NCBI GenBank assembly: GCA_023386815.1
Contig: JAEWIZ010000029.1
Span: forward strand, 1 to 64,000
Origin: Bacillota bacterium
Lineage (GTDB): Bacteria; Bacillota; Clostridia; Lachnospirales; Lachnospiraceae
DNA: 64,000 bases
Reading direction: 5' to 3'
In this document: piece after piece, positions 1 to 8,528 of the stretch
Layout of the letters: the number at the start of each line of letters is the position of its first letter
How positions within the stretch are numbered: the first letter of the stretch is position 1
Program-made: the position numbers and the translations under genes
The notes under the pieces: generated by a model
What the model was told of the DNA's origin: nothing
The model's database searches: none
The model's input: only the letters and a program-made list of their open reading frames with translations

Positions 1-15
1 AATGTTATCAGACAT
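1..15 (-). CDS. 5' end of an unidentified leftward gene (cut by window edge)
   Basis: Five codons are visible (M-S-D-N-I), starting at the ATG complementary to 13-15. A strong ribosome binding site, AAAGGAGG, lies at 25-32 with a 9-base spacer. The rest of the gene is outside the window, so no family can be assigned. A transposase (for example ISL3-like) is a guess based on the AT-rich accessory setting and on the start-masking hairpin at 11-83, a device known from insertion sequences. Confidence 0.35.
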
Positions 16-83
16 GTTTCATAGCCTCCTTTGGAAGATTTTGTGTGGTAACTTTATTTTACCAAACGGCTATGGAACATGTC
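11..83 (-). promoter_or_regulatory. Hairpin that masks the start of the gene at 1-15
   Basis: Bases 11-26 and 68-83 are inverted repeats matching at 15 of 16 positions (GACATGTTTCATAGCC against GGCTATGGAACATGTC). Adjacent bases (CCTTTGG against CCAAACGG) extend the stem with a bulge. In leftward RNA the stem would bury both the ATG and part of the AAAGGAGG site. Known insertion sequences use such hairpins to stop transposase translation from read-through RNA. That role is inferred here. Confidence 0.5.
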
Positions 84-378
84 CATTTTTTGTTAAATTG
101 AATTTGCGAAATTAATTATACGTTATCGCATTGTTTGAGTTGCATCGATATAAATACCTATTAATACCGGGAACTCAGGTTATATTGGTTCATTCCAAAA
201 GATTTATTAAAAAAATAAGGAACAGAGATTATTCTCCATTCCTAACCCAAAATAATAATTATGCATTTTATCGTTGTAGAACTAACTCAACTAATAACCC
301 TTATCCTCTGTTTCGTATGCAGCTTCAAATGATAAAGTACAATTCCAGATTTATACTCTATACATATAATATTGCTAG
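16..378. other. Non-coding AT-rich gap
   Basis: Apart from the hairpin at 11-83, nothing convincing is seen. A rightward open frame at 131-382 begins with TTG, has no ribosome binding site and resembles no known family, so it is treated as chance. Confidence 0.5.
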
Positions 379-915
379 TTAACAGAATGATAGCATAGCT
401 TCAAGGCATTCTAATACTTTTTTGTGCTTTTGAAAATCCTCAATGTTTTCCTCTAATAAATCTTTCTGATCAATTATATTTTGCACATATTCACTTGTAA
501 AACCGGGCTTATCTGCATTCTGTTCTTTTATATCAAGTTCATCACTTAGGATGCTGATATAATCATCAATAGAGTTTACTACACTCTCGTAATCAGAAAA
601 CAGTTCACTCACTTGATTCAGTATATATTTGCGCCCTGATGCATAATAACTTCTAGGTCTGCGGAGCGGTGCCGGGCTAAATTCTATACCTGCCTCTGAC
701 GCACTATTTAAAAATTCTGTTATAGCATCACTGAATTCATCAAATTCTTTTCGTTGATCCTCACGTGGATTATCATCATTTAGGCTCATTTCTTGCAGTG
801 CATCAGCAACATTGTTTAATGATTGCTCACAATCGCCAATAATCTTTGTATTGGACAGTACATTAATACTTACTATAATTCTTCGCAACATTTCATCTCT
901 TTCTTTGGGTGTCAT
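379..915 (-). CDS. Hypothetical helical acidic protein, 178 aa
   Basis: I do not recognise a family. The start is placed at the ATG at 915 because AGGAG sits 6 bases before it (AAAAAGGAGAAGAAT-ATG). The frame stays open further upstream to a TTG at 1002, but that start has no ribosome binding site. The product is soluble, rich in Asp/Glu and predicted mostly helical, with no signal peptide or membrane segment. The C-terminal third (DQKDLLEENIEDFQKHKKVL) looks coiled. It is the last gene of the leftward accessory group after the DUF2971 gene (151-base gap), so a role connected with the nearby nuclease/helicase genes is possible but unproven. Confidence 0.55.
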   Translation of the reverse strand: MTPKERDEMLRRIIVSINVLSNTKIIGDCEQSLNNVADALQEMSLNDDNPREDQRKEFDEFSDAITEFLNSASEAGIEFSPAPLRRPRSYYASGRKYILNQVSELFSDYESVVNSIDDYISILSDELDIKEQNADKPGFTSEYVQNIIDQKDLLEENIEDFQKHKKVLECLEAMLSFC

Positions 916-1153
916 ATTCTTCTCCTTTTTCGCTTTGGTCCATAAATATTCTTTAATGATATATACTTCTTTATTAGTATCAATAGCATTTACCATACTC
1001 AATTTTTAATCTTGCATATTCAGATCTTAAGATAATCACTACAATTTAAAGGTATATACACTCACTACTTTATTTAAACAATCATAGTATTCAATATAAA
1101 CAAAATGGAGAGTCGGTTAAGATCTCAATTGTTAACATTGAAATTTTCATGCA

Positions 1154-2137
1154 TTAATAACGTATCGGAATGTTAGATTGATTAATATCTATTCTGTTCT
1201 CATATCCACAATCAGTCAAAAATCTGTTAAGCCCTTGTTCTGCAAGTTCTTTGTCCAACATCGGAGAAAGTGTCACTGATTTTAATGATTCTTTCTCAAT
1301 ATTCAATGTGCAATGTGGAACAATAACACCTCCTTTTACATCGTAGCCTACGTTGAGCACTGAATGGTCTGTTTTTACATAATTTGTAGGAAGTTTTATA
1401 ATAAAGCGAAATTCTTTTTCACTCTCAAAAGCTTGATCCTTGAAAAATAATCGTGCAATCTCTAAGAAATCTAGAATTTGTCCTTTTGCACTATCATATA
1501 GTTCATCAAGCGATTGCGATTCCTCAACGCCGTTAAGCTTATTTTTCAATAAATTATCTATGCTTAAAATACCATCCTTTAAGTACCTAATCTGCTCAGA
1601 TTCATTGTATAGCACCCTGCCGTAGAGAAGTTCAATATTATCCTTTTTTAAAGCAGAAAAGCTCTTAATTATACTATTTACAGCTAATCCCAAATTGTAT
1701 CCTTGATAATTGCCGCCTTTAACATAATAGTTCCACATATTTAAGGCATCCCTCTGCTCGGATGTACAAAAGATATAATAGCGTTGCTTAATAAAACGGA
1801 ACTTTAACTTAGGGTTGATATCAGAACGAGGAACTAACACCAATAGCTCTGTTTCATAATTATCATTAAACATGTTTTGAATCATTTCAGGTATCGAATC
1901 ATCAAATAAGTTTTCTTGAATCGCATTTAAAGCCTGCATCAACGGCTTGTGGATATGTACATATTCTGATTTGTCATTTAGAAATTGGCAATCAGTGAAA
2001 CGAATACTGTTTGAAGCTAAAATTGCTTTTACACCTGTAGGGGATGTATAGTGATATGTAATAATGCTTCTACCTTTATTTAAACTATCCTTATCAGGGT
2101 AAAATGAACGTATTTGTTGGTTTTTCGTTACCGCCAA
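1154..2137 (-). CDS. DUF2971-type accessory protein, 327 aa
   Basis: The N-terminal half contains YHYTSPTGVKAILASNSIRF followed by a conserved 'FLND..E' segment, the signature of DUF2971 (PF11185). This family has no settled biochemical role and is common in accessory and defence-rich regions. The start is a TTG at 2137, supported by AAAGGAGG 8 bases upstream with no ATG nearby. No membrane segment or signal peptide is visible. It lies 142 bases downstream of the helicase gene in the same orientation, so it may be co-transcribed or a separate cargo gene of the island. Family confidence is good; function is unknown. Confidence 0.7.
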   Translation of the reverse strand: MAVTKNQQIRSFYPDKDSLNKGRSIITYHYTSPTGVKAILASNSIRFTDCQFLNDKSEYVHIHKPLMQALNAIQENLFDDSIPEMIQNMFNDNYETELLVLVPRSDINPKLKFRFIKQRYYIFCTSEQRDALNMWNYYVKGGNYQGYNLGLAVNSIIKSFSALKKDNIELLYGRVLYNESEQIRYLKDGILSIDNLLKNKLNGVEESQSLDELYDSAKGQILDFLEIARLFFKDQAFESEKEFRFIIKLPTNYVKTDHSVLNVGYDVKGGVIVPHCTLNIEKESLKSVTLSPMLDKELAEQGLNRFLTDCGYENRIDINQSNIPIRY

Positions 2138-2279
2138 ACGTTAATCCTCCTTTGTTACAATATTTAATCTATAATATGTTGTTTATGGATTTATTGCCTT
2201 AGATATAAAGAACCCTTTCCATACTAAATAAACTTGTAAATGTTTGTTAAACGGCCTTAGAAAAGATACTTGGATATTT

Positions 2280-4166
2280 TTAAACTTCACATACATTTAT
2301 TTTACCGAATAATTCCTCGGCTTTTCTTATAATGGTGGGTGACGGTTTATAAAAAAAGACAATTAAGTTTTCCTTAGCTCTAGTACAACATACATAGAAA
2401 ATCTTTTGCGTTCTTAATAAAACACTTTCACTACCTTCCCCTTCACCAAATAACCGGGCAAAATTATAGTTATTCCAATTTCCATTATCAAGAATGACCA
2501 ATACATTATCATATTCTGCGCCCTTGATTTTATGTTGTGTTGAAAAGGGTGTAAAACCTTCTAAATAGGAATATAATTTTTGAAAATCATTGAATTTAAC
2601 TTGTTTTACTCTATTATAAAGGTATTCATTTTTTTCTATGAATCTTTTAAACCTATCATCTTTCTTGCATATGCCCTTTTGATTAGCAAAATTGATCACA
2701 TCCTCAATGGTACTTCCAGACATTCCTTTAATTTCATCAATTATGGATTTGATTTCCCTTTTTTTTAAAATTGAATCAATTTTAAATTCGGTTTTTCTTA
2801 TAAAATCACTAATTTGGTTTTCTTCATACAGATAAATAAGAGATTGTATTTTAAAGAGATGTTTAATTAAATCATCCCTTTTAGAGCCTTTTTTATTTTC
2901 ATCATCAATATCATCTTTTTTATCATCTATAAGAGAATCTTTATCCAAATAGATTTTTCTGACTTGTGAAAATGGAAGATTTTTAAGTTGATCGTATAAT
3001 ATTTTTTCAGCCGGATTAGCAATAATTAAATCAATTTTCAATTGTTTTTGCCTATTTTTTATAGGAACCTGCGCTACTACCTGTTCAAATGTTGCATTTT
3101 CATCGATAACATAGTTTTCCTTTTTTATTTTTGTTACAATATCATTTTTTAGATTAATTATTGGGTCTTTATCATATATGTTCATCAAATCTTCAAATCC
3201 AGCTTTGGGAGCAATTAGATTATGTGTTAAATTCAGCTCTTTGGTTACTTTGGCATCGTCAAACTTCCAACCACTAAAGTGAGTAGTATTTTTTATTTTA
3301 TTTAAATCGTTAATTGATGAATATAAGAACTTTATATTTCCCTGTTTAATTACTCCATCTTTCATATTAGGCGCATTTAAGTCTTTTGATGGTTCTTGAA
3401 TCAAGCCATCCATTCTTACTTTATTTGCTAAATCTATAACTGACTGCGGATTCCTTCTATTTTGTGCTTTTTGAACTTCCTTTACGACCCCACTATTTAT
3501 GTACTTGCTTAAATCTCCTATTCCGTCATCATAAATAGCTTGCATTGAATCGCCAAAAAAACCAATGACACAATTCCTTTTACTTTGCTTAATGTGTTCT
3601 AGAAAAATTTGTACGACCAAAGAATTAGTATCCTGATATTCATCAATAAAAATAAATTTATACTTATCTTTTAAAATAGCACATAGTATTTTATAATGTT
3701 CATACATATAATTCGCTACAATAAGAACTTCATCATGTGATATCTCACCCTTGCTAATATTCAAGTACTCTTTATAATTAATTCCATCATCAAACGAGTT
3801 TGTATATTCTATTCCATTATCTTCATTAGGATTTTTAATTTTACTCTCTTTATCATTAATGAGTACCAAAAGAGAACTTTTTAATTCCTTTTGAAAGGAC
3901 TTCAACATATCCCATAAAAAATCATGAATTGTAGAAACTCTTAAGTTCTTGTGATTTACTCTTTGCTCAATTTCTTTAACAGCTGCATTTGTGTACGTCA
4001 TACATGCAATCTGAGCTGTAGGATGAAGTTTAATTGTCTCCTTTATTACTTGAACCAATGAGTATGTTTTACCGCTACCAGCTCCACCACTGAGCAGAAA
4101 GTTCTCGCCTTTAGCAATATGCTCTAAGACTTTTTCAACCTCTGGTTCTAATCTTGCTTCAACCAT
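2280..4166 (-). CDS. UvrD/Rep-like superfamily 1 helicase, Gabija GajB-like, 628 aa
   Basis: Superfamily 1 helicase motifs appear in order. Walker A is GGAGSGKTYSL near residue 30, motif II is FIDEYQDTNS near 175, motif III is FGDSMQAIYD, and motif IV is NRRNPQSVIDLANK. Motif V is STQHKIKGAEYDNVLV and motif VI is YVCCTRAKENLIVF near 595. The start at 4166 is preceded by AAGGAGGGG and overlaps the end of the OLD nuclease gene by 19 bases, so the two are probably translationally coupled. A UvrD-like helicase directly behind an OLD/TOPRIM nuclease is the arrangement of Gabija anti-phage systems and of class 2 OLD pairs. It is longer than the classic GajB (about 490 aa), with an Asp/Lys-rich insert around residues 400-470. 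Function is inferred from context. Confidence 0.8.
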   Translation of the reverse strand: MVEARLEPEVEKVLEHIAKGENFLLSGGAGSGKTYSLVQVIKETIKLHPTAQIACMTYTNAAVKEIEQRVNHKNLRVSTIHDFLWDMLKSFQKELKSSLLVLINDKESKIKNPNEDNGIEYTNSFDDGINYKEYLNISKGEISHDEVLIVANYMYEHYKILCAILKDKYKFIFIDEYQDTNSLVVQIFLEHIKQSKRNCVIGFFGDSMQAIYDDGIGDLSKYINSGVVKEVQKAQNRRNPQSVIDLANKVRMDGLIQEPSKDLNAPNMKDGVIKQGNIKFLYSSINDLNKIKNTTHFSGWKFDDAKVTKELNLTHNLIAPKAGFEDLMNIYDKDPIINLKNDIVTKIKKENYVIDENATFEQVVAQVPIKNRQKQLKIDLIIANPAEKILYDQLKNLPFSQVRKIYLDKDSLIDDKKDDIDDENKKGSKRDDLIKHLFKIQSLIYLYEENQISDFIRKTEFKIDSILKKREIKSIIDEIKGMSGSTIEDVINFANQKGICKKDDRFKRFIEKNEYLYNRVKQVKFNDFQKLYSYLEGFTPFSTQHKIKGAEYDNVLVILDNGNWNNYNFARLFGEGEGSESVLLRTQKIFYVCCTRAKENLIVFFYKPSPTIIRKAEELFGKINVCEV

Positions 4167-6406
4167 AATAGCCCCTCCTTTATGTATTGCGGTATTTCCC
4201 AATTAACAAACTGCTTTACAATGCCTTTTTCATCTTCTGTTGAATTGCTATTTAGCAATATTTCCATTGCGAATGAAGGCTTTTTATCGACACAATTTTT
4301 AGCCAATTCATACGTATCTTTTGTTGTATCACCAAAATAGTCAATATGTTGAAGACTCTTAAAATTATCCTTATTGTCCAGTATAAATTGCTTATTTAAA
4401 TGAAAAAAAGCATCTTCAAAACTGCTCGCATGGTAAAGAATTTCATCCTTGTTTTTGTCAGAAACTTGATATATTACTAAAACATTACCTTCTTTTTCTT
4501 GTTCCCATTCATCTGTTGCGGGATTTTTTAAAAGAGCTTTTTTATCAAATGGTAAATCAATAAAATACTGCAAATTATTAATATTTTCTTCCTTACAAGA
4601 CTTCTGCAAGTACTTTGAATAAAAAAACTTTAATGATGCATTCGTTGTGATAATTCCGCCTTCACCACTAACTCTACATTTCTCAATATTATACATATCT
4701 TCGCCTTGCTTATTTTTACGGATATTTCCTTTATCATCTATGGACGGAACTAATTTTGCAGAATCTATATCTGTAATAATCAATGATTTTATTCCAATAA
4801 ATTCAATGAATTTATCGAAAATATGTGAATACGCTCCTACTTCAACAATAGATATATTTTGTGAAAGCATAGGTATGTATTTTTCTGTATCACCCTCAAT
4901 TTGATCTATTTTTTTCATCATAGCAGGTAATAATATTCTCTCTGTATCGCCTTCAATGAATATTGCTTTATCTGCAAAAAATAGCTCAGAACGGTTCAAA
5001 GTTAAATATTGTTTTAGAAACTTAAATTGTTGATTTCCTTTATCTGTATCCTTCCCCGTATATTCAATTTCTAAATCCTTCAAATTCTTGGCTATTACTT
5101 CACATTCACTTGACTTATAAAAATACTTAATATCATTAAAATCACTTTCTGTTGTTATATGCGTAGAATGTGTTGAAATAATAGTTTGCATATCAAATGA
5201 ATTTTTATTGTCAATACCATTAGATCCTTCTTCTAAAATATCTTTAATATTTTTAATAAATACATATTGCATTTGCGGATGTGTATGGGCTTCCGGTTCT
5301 TCGATAAAAAACAAATTAATATCGGCTGGTTTTTCATTTTCTTTTCCATCTTTCCTAAATTCGCTTAAATTAACTTCTATTTCAAAAATCATACTGATTA
5401 AATTTAAATATCCCAGACCATTATAATTCTCAGGAAGTAAACAGGAATCGTTATGATTATACATAACAGTAGTATTACCTTTTAATAATTCCTTTCCCTT
5501 TAATGAGGAAACGATCTTTATAAGTGAATCACCTGATTTTATCCCACCAAATTTTTTTACTTTATTTACTATCCCATCAAATAAATTATCGTAAATATTA
5601 TCTAATTGCCTATCTGTCTCATTGATTTTACTTTTAAATTCTTCAATTGCTGACTTCTGGCTATCATCTTCCTCAATTTTTTCATAATATTTAGAAGAAA
5701 GCGAAGATAACGTAGAATCAGTATCCACATTAGATACCGCTCTCCGAGCACTTATGGATTTAAAACTTATTATTTTGTTTAGGCTGATTTTGTTTTTGTC
5801 TAAATCAATAAATTCATTATCTTTCTCTTTTTTTGCTTTTACGTCATATGCAATCGATTTTCTTGAAATGCTAAAATACTTTTTATGATCATTTTTAATG
5901 AAATCATTAAAATAATTTTTTGCCAATTCATCTTTGCTTAATGAATTTTTATCTATCTCAATTCGATTATTTTTGTATTTATTATATTTATCCTTTAAAT
6001 CAGTATAACTATCTTGAGAAACAGCATATTCAAACCCTAAAACAACAACTTTATTATCAGGGTCTAAGTCCATCATAACATCACTTAAATTAGATAAATC
6101 GTCATCCTCACCATGTTCAATAAATAATTTCATTGATATTCCTATCGGATTAATCAAATCATCATCAGTCAAAATATAGTCTGATTCTATCTTTTCTTTT
6201 AAAGCGTTCTGGAAATCAACACTAAAATCATCATATGTGAAATTATTAACTGAAGACTTACTTCCAATAAATTTTTCCAAAACAGATAATAAAGAAGTTT
6301 TTCCAGAATTATTTTTTCCTATAACTAAAGATAAGTTATCTTCCAAATCAATTTCAAAATCTTTTAGTAATCGAAAATTTCTCACTTTTATTTTCTTAAC
6401 TTTCAT
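4148..6406 (-). CDS. OLD-family ATPase/TOPRIM nuclease, Gabija GajA-like, 752 aa
   Basis: The N-terminus is an SMC/ABC-type ATPase: Walker A GKNNSGKTS at residues 30-38, Walker B FFIEEPEAHTHPQ near 370, and an ISTHSTHI switch segment soon after. A TOPRIM nuclease domain follows, with the glutamate motif FIEGDTERILLP near 482 and the metal-binding DxD in ITDIDSAK near 545. This ATPase-TOPRIM order defines OLD endonucleases; GajA of Gabija has the same layout and cuts DNA when nucleotide levels fall. At 752 aa it is longer than typical GajA (about 580), mainly in the region between Walker A and Walker B. It overlaps the downstream helicase gene. The GIY-YIG nuclease gene lies 75 bases upstream in the same orientation. 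Confidence 0.82.
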   Translation of the reverse strand: MKVKKIKVRNFRLLKDFEIDLEDNLSLVIGKNNSGKTSLLSVLEKFIGSKSSVNNFTYDDFSVDFQNALKEKIESDYILTDDDLINPIGISMKLFIEHGEDDDLSNLSDVMMDLDPDNKVVVLGFEYAVSQDSYTDLKDKYNKYKNNRIEIDKNSLSKDELAKNYFNDFIKNDHKKYFSISRKSIAYDVKAKKEKDNEFIDLDKNKISLNKIISFKSISARRAVSNVDTDSTLSSLSSKYYEKIEEDDSQKSAIEEFKSKINETDRQLDNIYDNLFDGIVNKVKKFGGIKSGDSLIKIVSSLKGKELLKGNTTVMYNHNDSCLLPENYNGLGYLNLISMIFEIEVNLSEFRKDGKENEKPADINLFFIEEPEAHTHPQMQYVFIKNIKDILEEGSNGIDNKNSFDMQTIISTHSTHITTESDFNDIKYFYKSSECEVIAKNLKDLEIEYTGKDTDKGNQQFKFLKQYLTLNRSELFFADKAIFIEGDTERILLPAMMKKIDQIEGDTEKYIPMLSQNISIVEVGAYSHIFDKFIEFIGIKSLIITDIDSAKLVPSIDDKGNIRKNKQGEDMYNIEKCRVSGEGGIITTNASLKFFYSKYLQKSCKEENINNLQYFIDLPFDKKALLKNPATDEWEQEKEGNVLVIYQVSDKNKDEILYHASSFEDAFFHLNKQFILDNKDNFKSLQHIDYFGDTTKDTYELAKNCVDKKPSFAMEILLNSNSTEDEKGIVKQFVNWEIPQYIKEGLLWLKQD

Positions 6407-6481
6407 AATTACACCATTCCCTTTCCATATGTTTGAAATAAATAAAGGAGTAAACTAAACTACTTATAATTTTTATTACGA

Positions 6482-7249
6482 CTATACTAAGAGTAACTTT
6501 TTTGTTTTTATAGTATTAATTGCTTTAATGTACCCATTAGCTCCATGAGCCCCTGGGTATGGCTTTCCCTTATCTATCACAAACCCATGAGTTTCAAGCA
6601 AACGAAGTATCTCTTTATATTCTAATGAGCAGAAATCTCCTCCACGAACATGAGCTACACCGTAAAGATGCATATATTCTATAGTTTTGGCTGTTTCATA
6701 AATGCTGCAAGCGCTTTCTTCCATAGTTCCCATATCAATAATTTCTTGTACACTAACAGGCAAATGCAGTTCAGTCCATTGCGATCCGCCTTTATTACCC
6801 GCAAAATGTCTTTCCATACGTTTCTTAAAATTCGCTGTTTGTCCAACGTAGTAAAAATCATTTTGTAAAGCTAAAACATATATTACTCGCTGATCTTTTT
6901 CAGCTATTTTATTTTTTTTACAATAATCAGAAATACCTTGAAGGCTTTTAAAAAACCTTACTTTTTTCCCTGTATTACTTGTATTGCTTTCTATAGCGAT
7001 CTCTTTACTACTTTTGTTATTAAAATGATTATACAAACCCTCTGTGCTACAATCATGCTTTGTTAATCCTATGATACGACTATTTCTTACACGCTGTCCA
7101 TTAGGAAGAGTAAAAGTAACTGTCTTAGCATTACCTCCCCAACGAACTTTGTACCCGACCTGTTGAAGTAGTTCTATAAATTCTTCTTTGGATTTTGATA
7201 TATCTAGAGCATTATCAATTACTTCTGATACTTCTTTTATAATTTTCAT
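6482..7249 (-). CDS. GIY-YIG nuclease with an N-terminal relaxase-associated-like segment, 255 aa
   Basis: Residues about 118-195 carry a GIY-YIG domain. VIYVLALQNDFYYVGQT supplies the two paired motifs, KKRMERHF supplies the catalytic Arg, and the Glu in ACSIYETAKTIEYM fits the metal-binding position. Residues about 20-60 (FIELLQQVGYKVRW...TFTLPNGQRVRNSRI) resemble a small segment found in the C-terminal part of many MobA/VirD2-type relaxases. That match is from memory and less certain. The start has AAGGAT upstream. It is the first intact gene of the leftward island, just before the Gabija-like pair. It could be a defence component, a homing-type nuclease, or part of a former mobile element. 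Confidence 0.7.
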   Translation of the reverse strand: MKIIKEVSEVIDNALDISKSKEEFIELLQQVGYKVRWGGNAKTVTFTLPNGQRVRNSRIIGLTKHDCSTEGLYNHFNNKSSKEIAIESNTSNTGKKVRFFKSLQGISDYCKKNKIAEKDQRVIYVLALQNDFYYVGQTANFKKRMERHFAGNKGGSQWTELHLPVSVQEIIDMGTMEESACSIYETAKTIEYMHLYGVAHVRGGDFCSLEYKEILRLLETHGFVIDKGKPYPGAHGANGYIKAINTIKTKKLLLV

Positions 7250-7747
7250 TTATTTATCCTTTTCTAAGTATTTTACGACCTAAGAGTTCATTTAATAAAC
7301 TTTACAATATTAGCCATTATATCACATATTACTACATTTTACCATAAAATTAAGTCCCGACCTATATTAGGAAGGGACTAATCTATAAATCTATAGATAA
7401 TTCTATAAATAATTATGCATTTATCTTAAGACCAATAAATCTATTTTTCTTTAACCGTATAGAATATTCAAAACCATCATAAATAAAGGGATTAATAAAG
7501 AATTAGTTGGTGTATTTTAATTTTCTATAATTTCATTTAGATATGTTATTTTAAGTATAAAATTGTAAATTGAAATAAATTTTAAGATACTTGTGAAGTG
7601 ATTTTTAAGAAATGAACTATTTCATGAATTATCTTTAATAATAACTCTTTTGCTAAATAATTAATATGAAATAAATTTTAAGAACTATCTTTCATTGAAT
7701 TTATATCATTTTATTCGATGAAATAAATCTTAACATAAAGAGCTTCC
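7250..7747. other. Non-coding, about 80% AT stretch with direct repeats
   Basis: No gene is supported here. A weak hairpin (AAGTCCC...GGGACT) lies around 7352-7376. The leftward end of the gap holds the three TGAAATAAAT repeats listed separately. The region is probably the promoter area of the GIY-YIG/Gabija group, but no clear promoter is visible. Confidence 0.5.
7571..7733. repeat. Three dispersed direct repeats TGAAATAAATYTTAA
   Basis: The 17-mer TGAAATAAATTTTAAGA occurs exactly at 7571-7587 and 7667-7683. A 15-base variant, TGAAATAAATCTTAA, is at 7719-7733. The copies are 96 and 52 bases apart and lie directly downstream of the broken gene. They could be protein-binding sites at an element end or simply AT-rich coincidence. 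Confidence 0.45.
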
Positions 7748-8257
7748 TTAAGTTGCATAAAACAACATAAATAATGCTTCTTTATATTGCTCAACTAAGG
7801 TCATATATTTTTGTACATCTTTTTGCATTTGTAAAAACATCTCTTCATTATTAGCATTTTGGCTTCTTTCCTTCTTGAATACTTTTAATATGCGTCGCTT
7901 AATAGCTTGAATGTCATCTTTATTATTATCAAAAATCAATTCAATGTCTGTAATATCAATATTATAAAGTTCGCCCATGGGCACTATTTCTTTATGTTGC
8001 TTATAAAAGTCGATTCTATCCTTACCTAGACTTTGTTTGCCTTTATAATTTCCATTCCAGAAATAGGCACCATAATCAGTATATATCTCACCCTTATAAT
8101 TTTTAGCTTTTTTCTTAACAAGCTGCTTATTAAATTGGCTTACCGAATAATATGATAATTTTCATAAATCTCCCGCTAAACTTTTTAATTTCTTTTCGAT
8201 TATTTCATTAACCTTTTCAATATCATATTCATTTTTAGGCCTACCTACATTCGTCAT
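7748..8257 (-). pseudogene. Unrecognised 169-codon gene interrupted by TGA at codon 32
   Basis: Reading from the ATG at 8257, the frame gives MTNVGRPKNEYD... for 31 residues. It then hits TGA (8162-8164) and continues open in the same frame to TAA at 7748. The distal part reads smoothly: IYTDYGAYFWNGNYKGKQS, then a helical, Lys/Glu-rich C-terminus. TGG to TGA is the simplest explanation, since L-W-K-L-S would restore continuity. No selenocysteine insertion element was recognised. A GTG at 7984 would allow only a 78-residue C-terminal product. Family unknown; the Gly-Arg-Pro-Lys start is reminiscent of small DNA-associated proteins of transposons. Confidence 0.6.
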
Positions 8258-8269
8258 TTCTTTAAAACC

Positions 8270-8449
8270 TCACAAAAATTCATTTTCAGAATCAAAAATG
8301 CGCCACCTAAACTTATACTTATGACGTATTTTGTTTTCGTTACCTTTTTCATTTCTAAAATAATTTTCTGTATACTTTTGAGAGATAAATAATACATTTC
8401 TGGTAAAAATGTTTCGGTAAAAAGTTTCGAGTTTCAAATTTATAATGTT
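8270..8449 (-). pseudogene. Start-less 59-codon remnant upstream of the broken gene
   Basis: An open frame runs from just after TAG (8450-8452) to TGA (8270-8272), with no ATG start. It reads ...FTRNVLFISQKYTENYF... and ends ...RWRIFDSENEFL, 12 bases before the ATG of the next broken gene. The tight spacing suggests the tail of a lost upstream gene of the same element. It could equally be a chance open frame in AT-rich DNA. Confidence 0.3.
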
Positions 8450-8528
8450 CTATAAACAAATATGTTATATAATGGATAATGTCAGTAGTTGTATACTGAC
8501 ATAAATATTTTAAAGATGGAGGGTTTTC

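Noticed and set aside
131..382. Rightward 83-codon open frame
   Set aside because: TTG start, no ribosome binding site, no family resemblance, AT-rich surroundings.
8162..8164. TGA read as selenocysteine
   Set aside because: The context favours Trp (L-W-K-L-S), no SECIS-like hairpin follows, and the protein is not a known selenoprotein.
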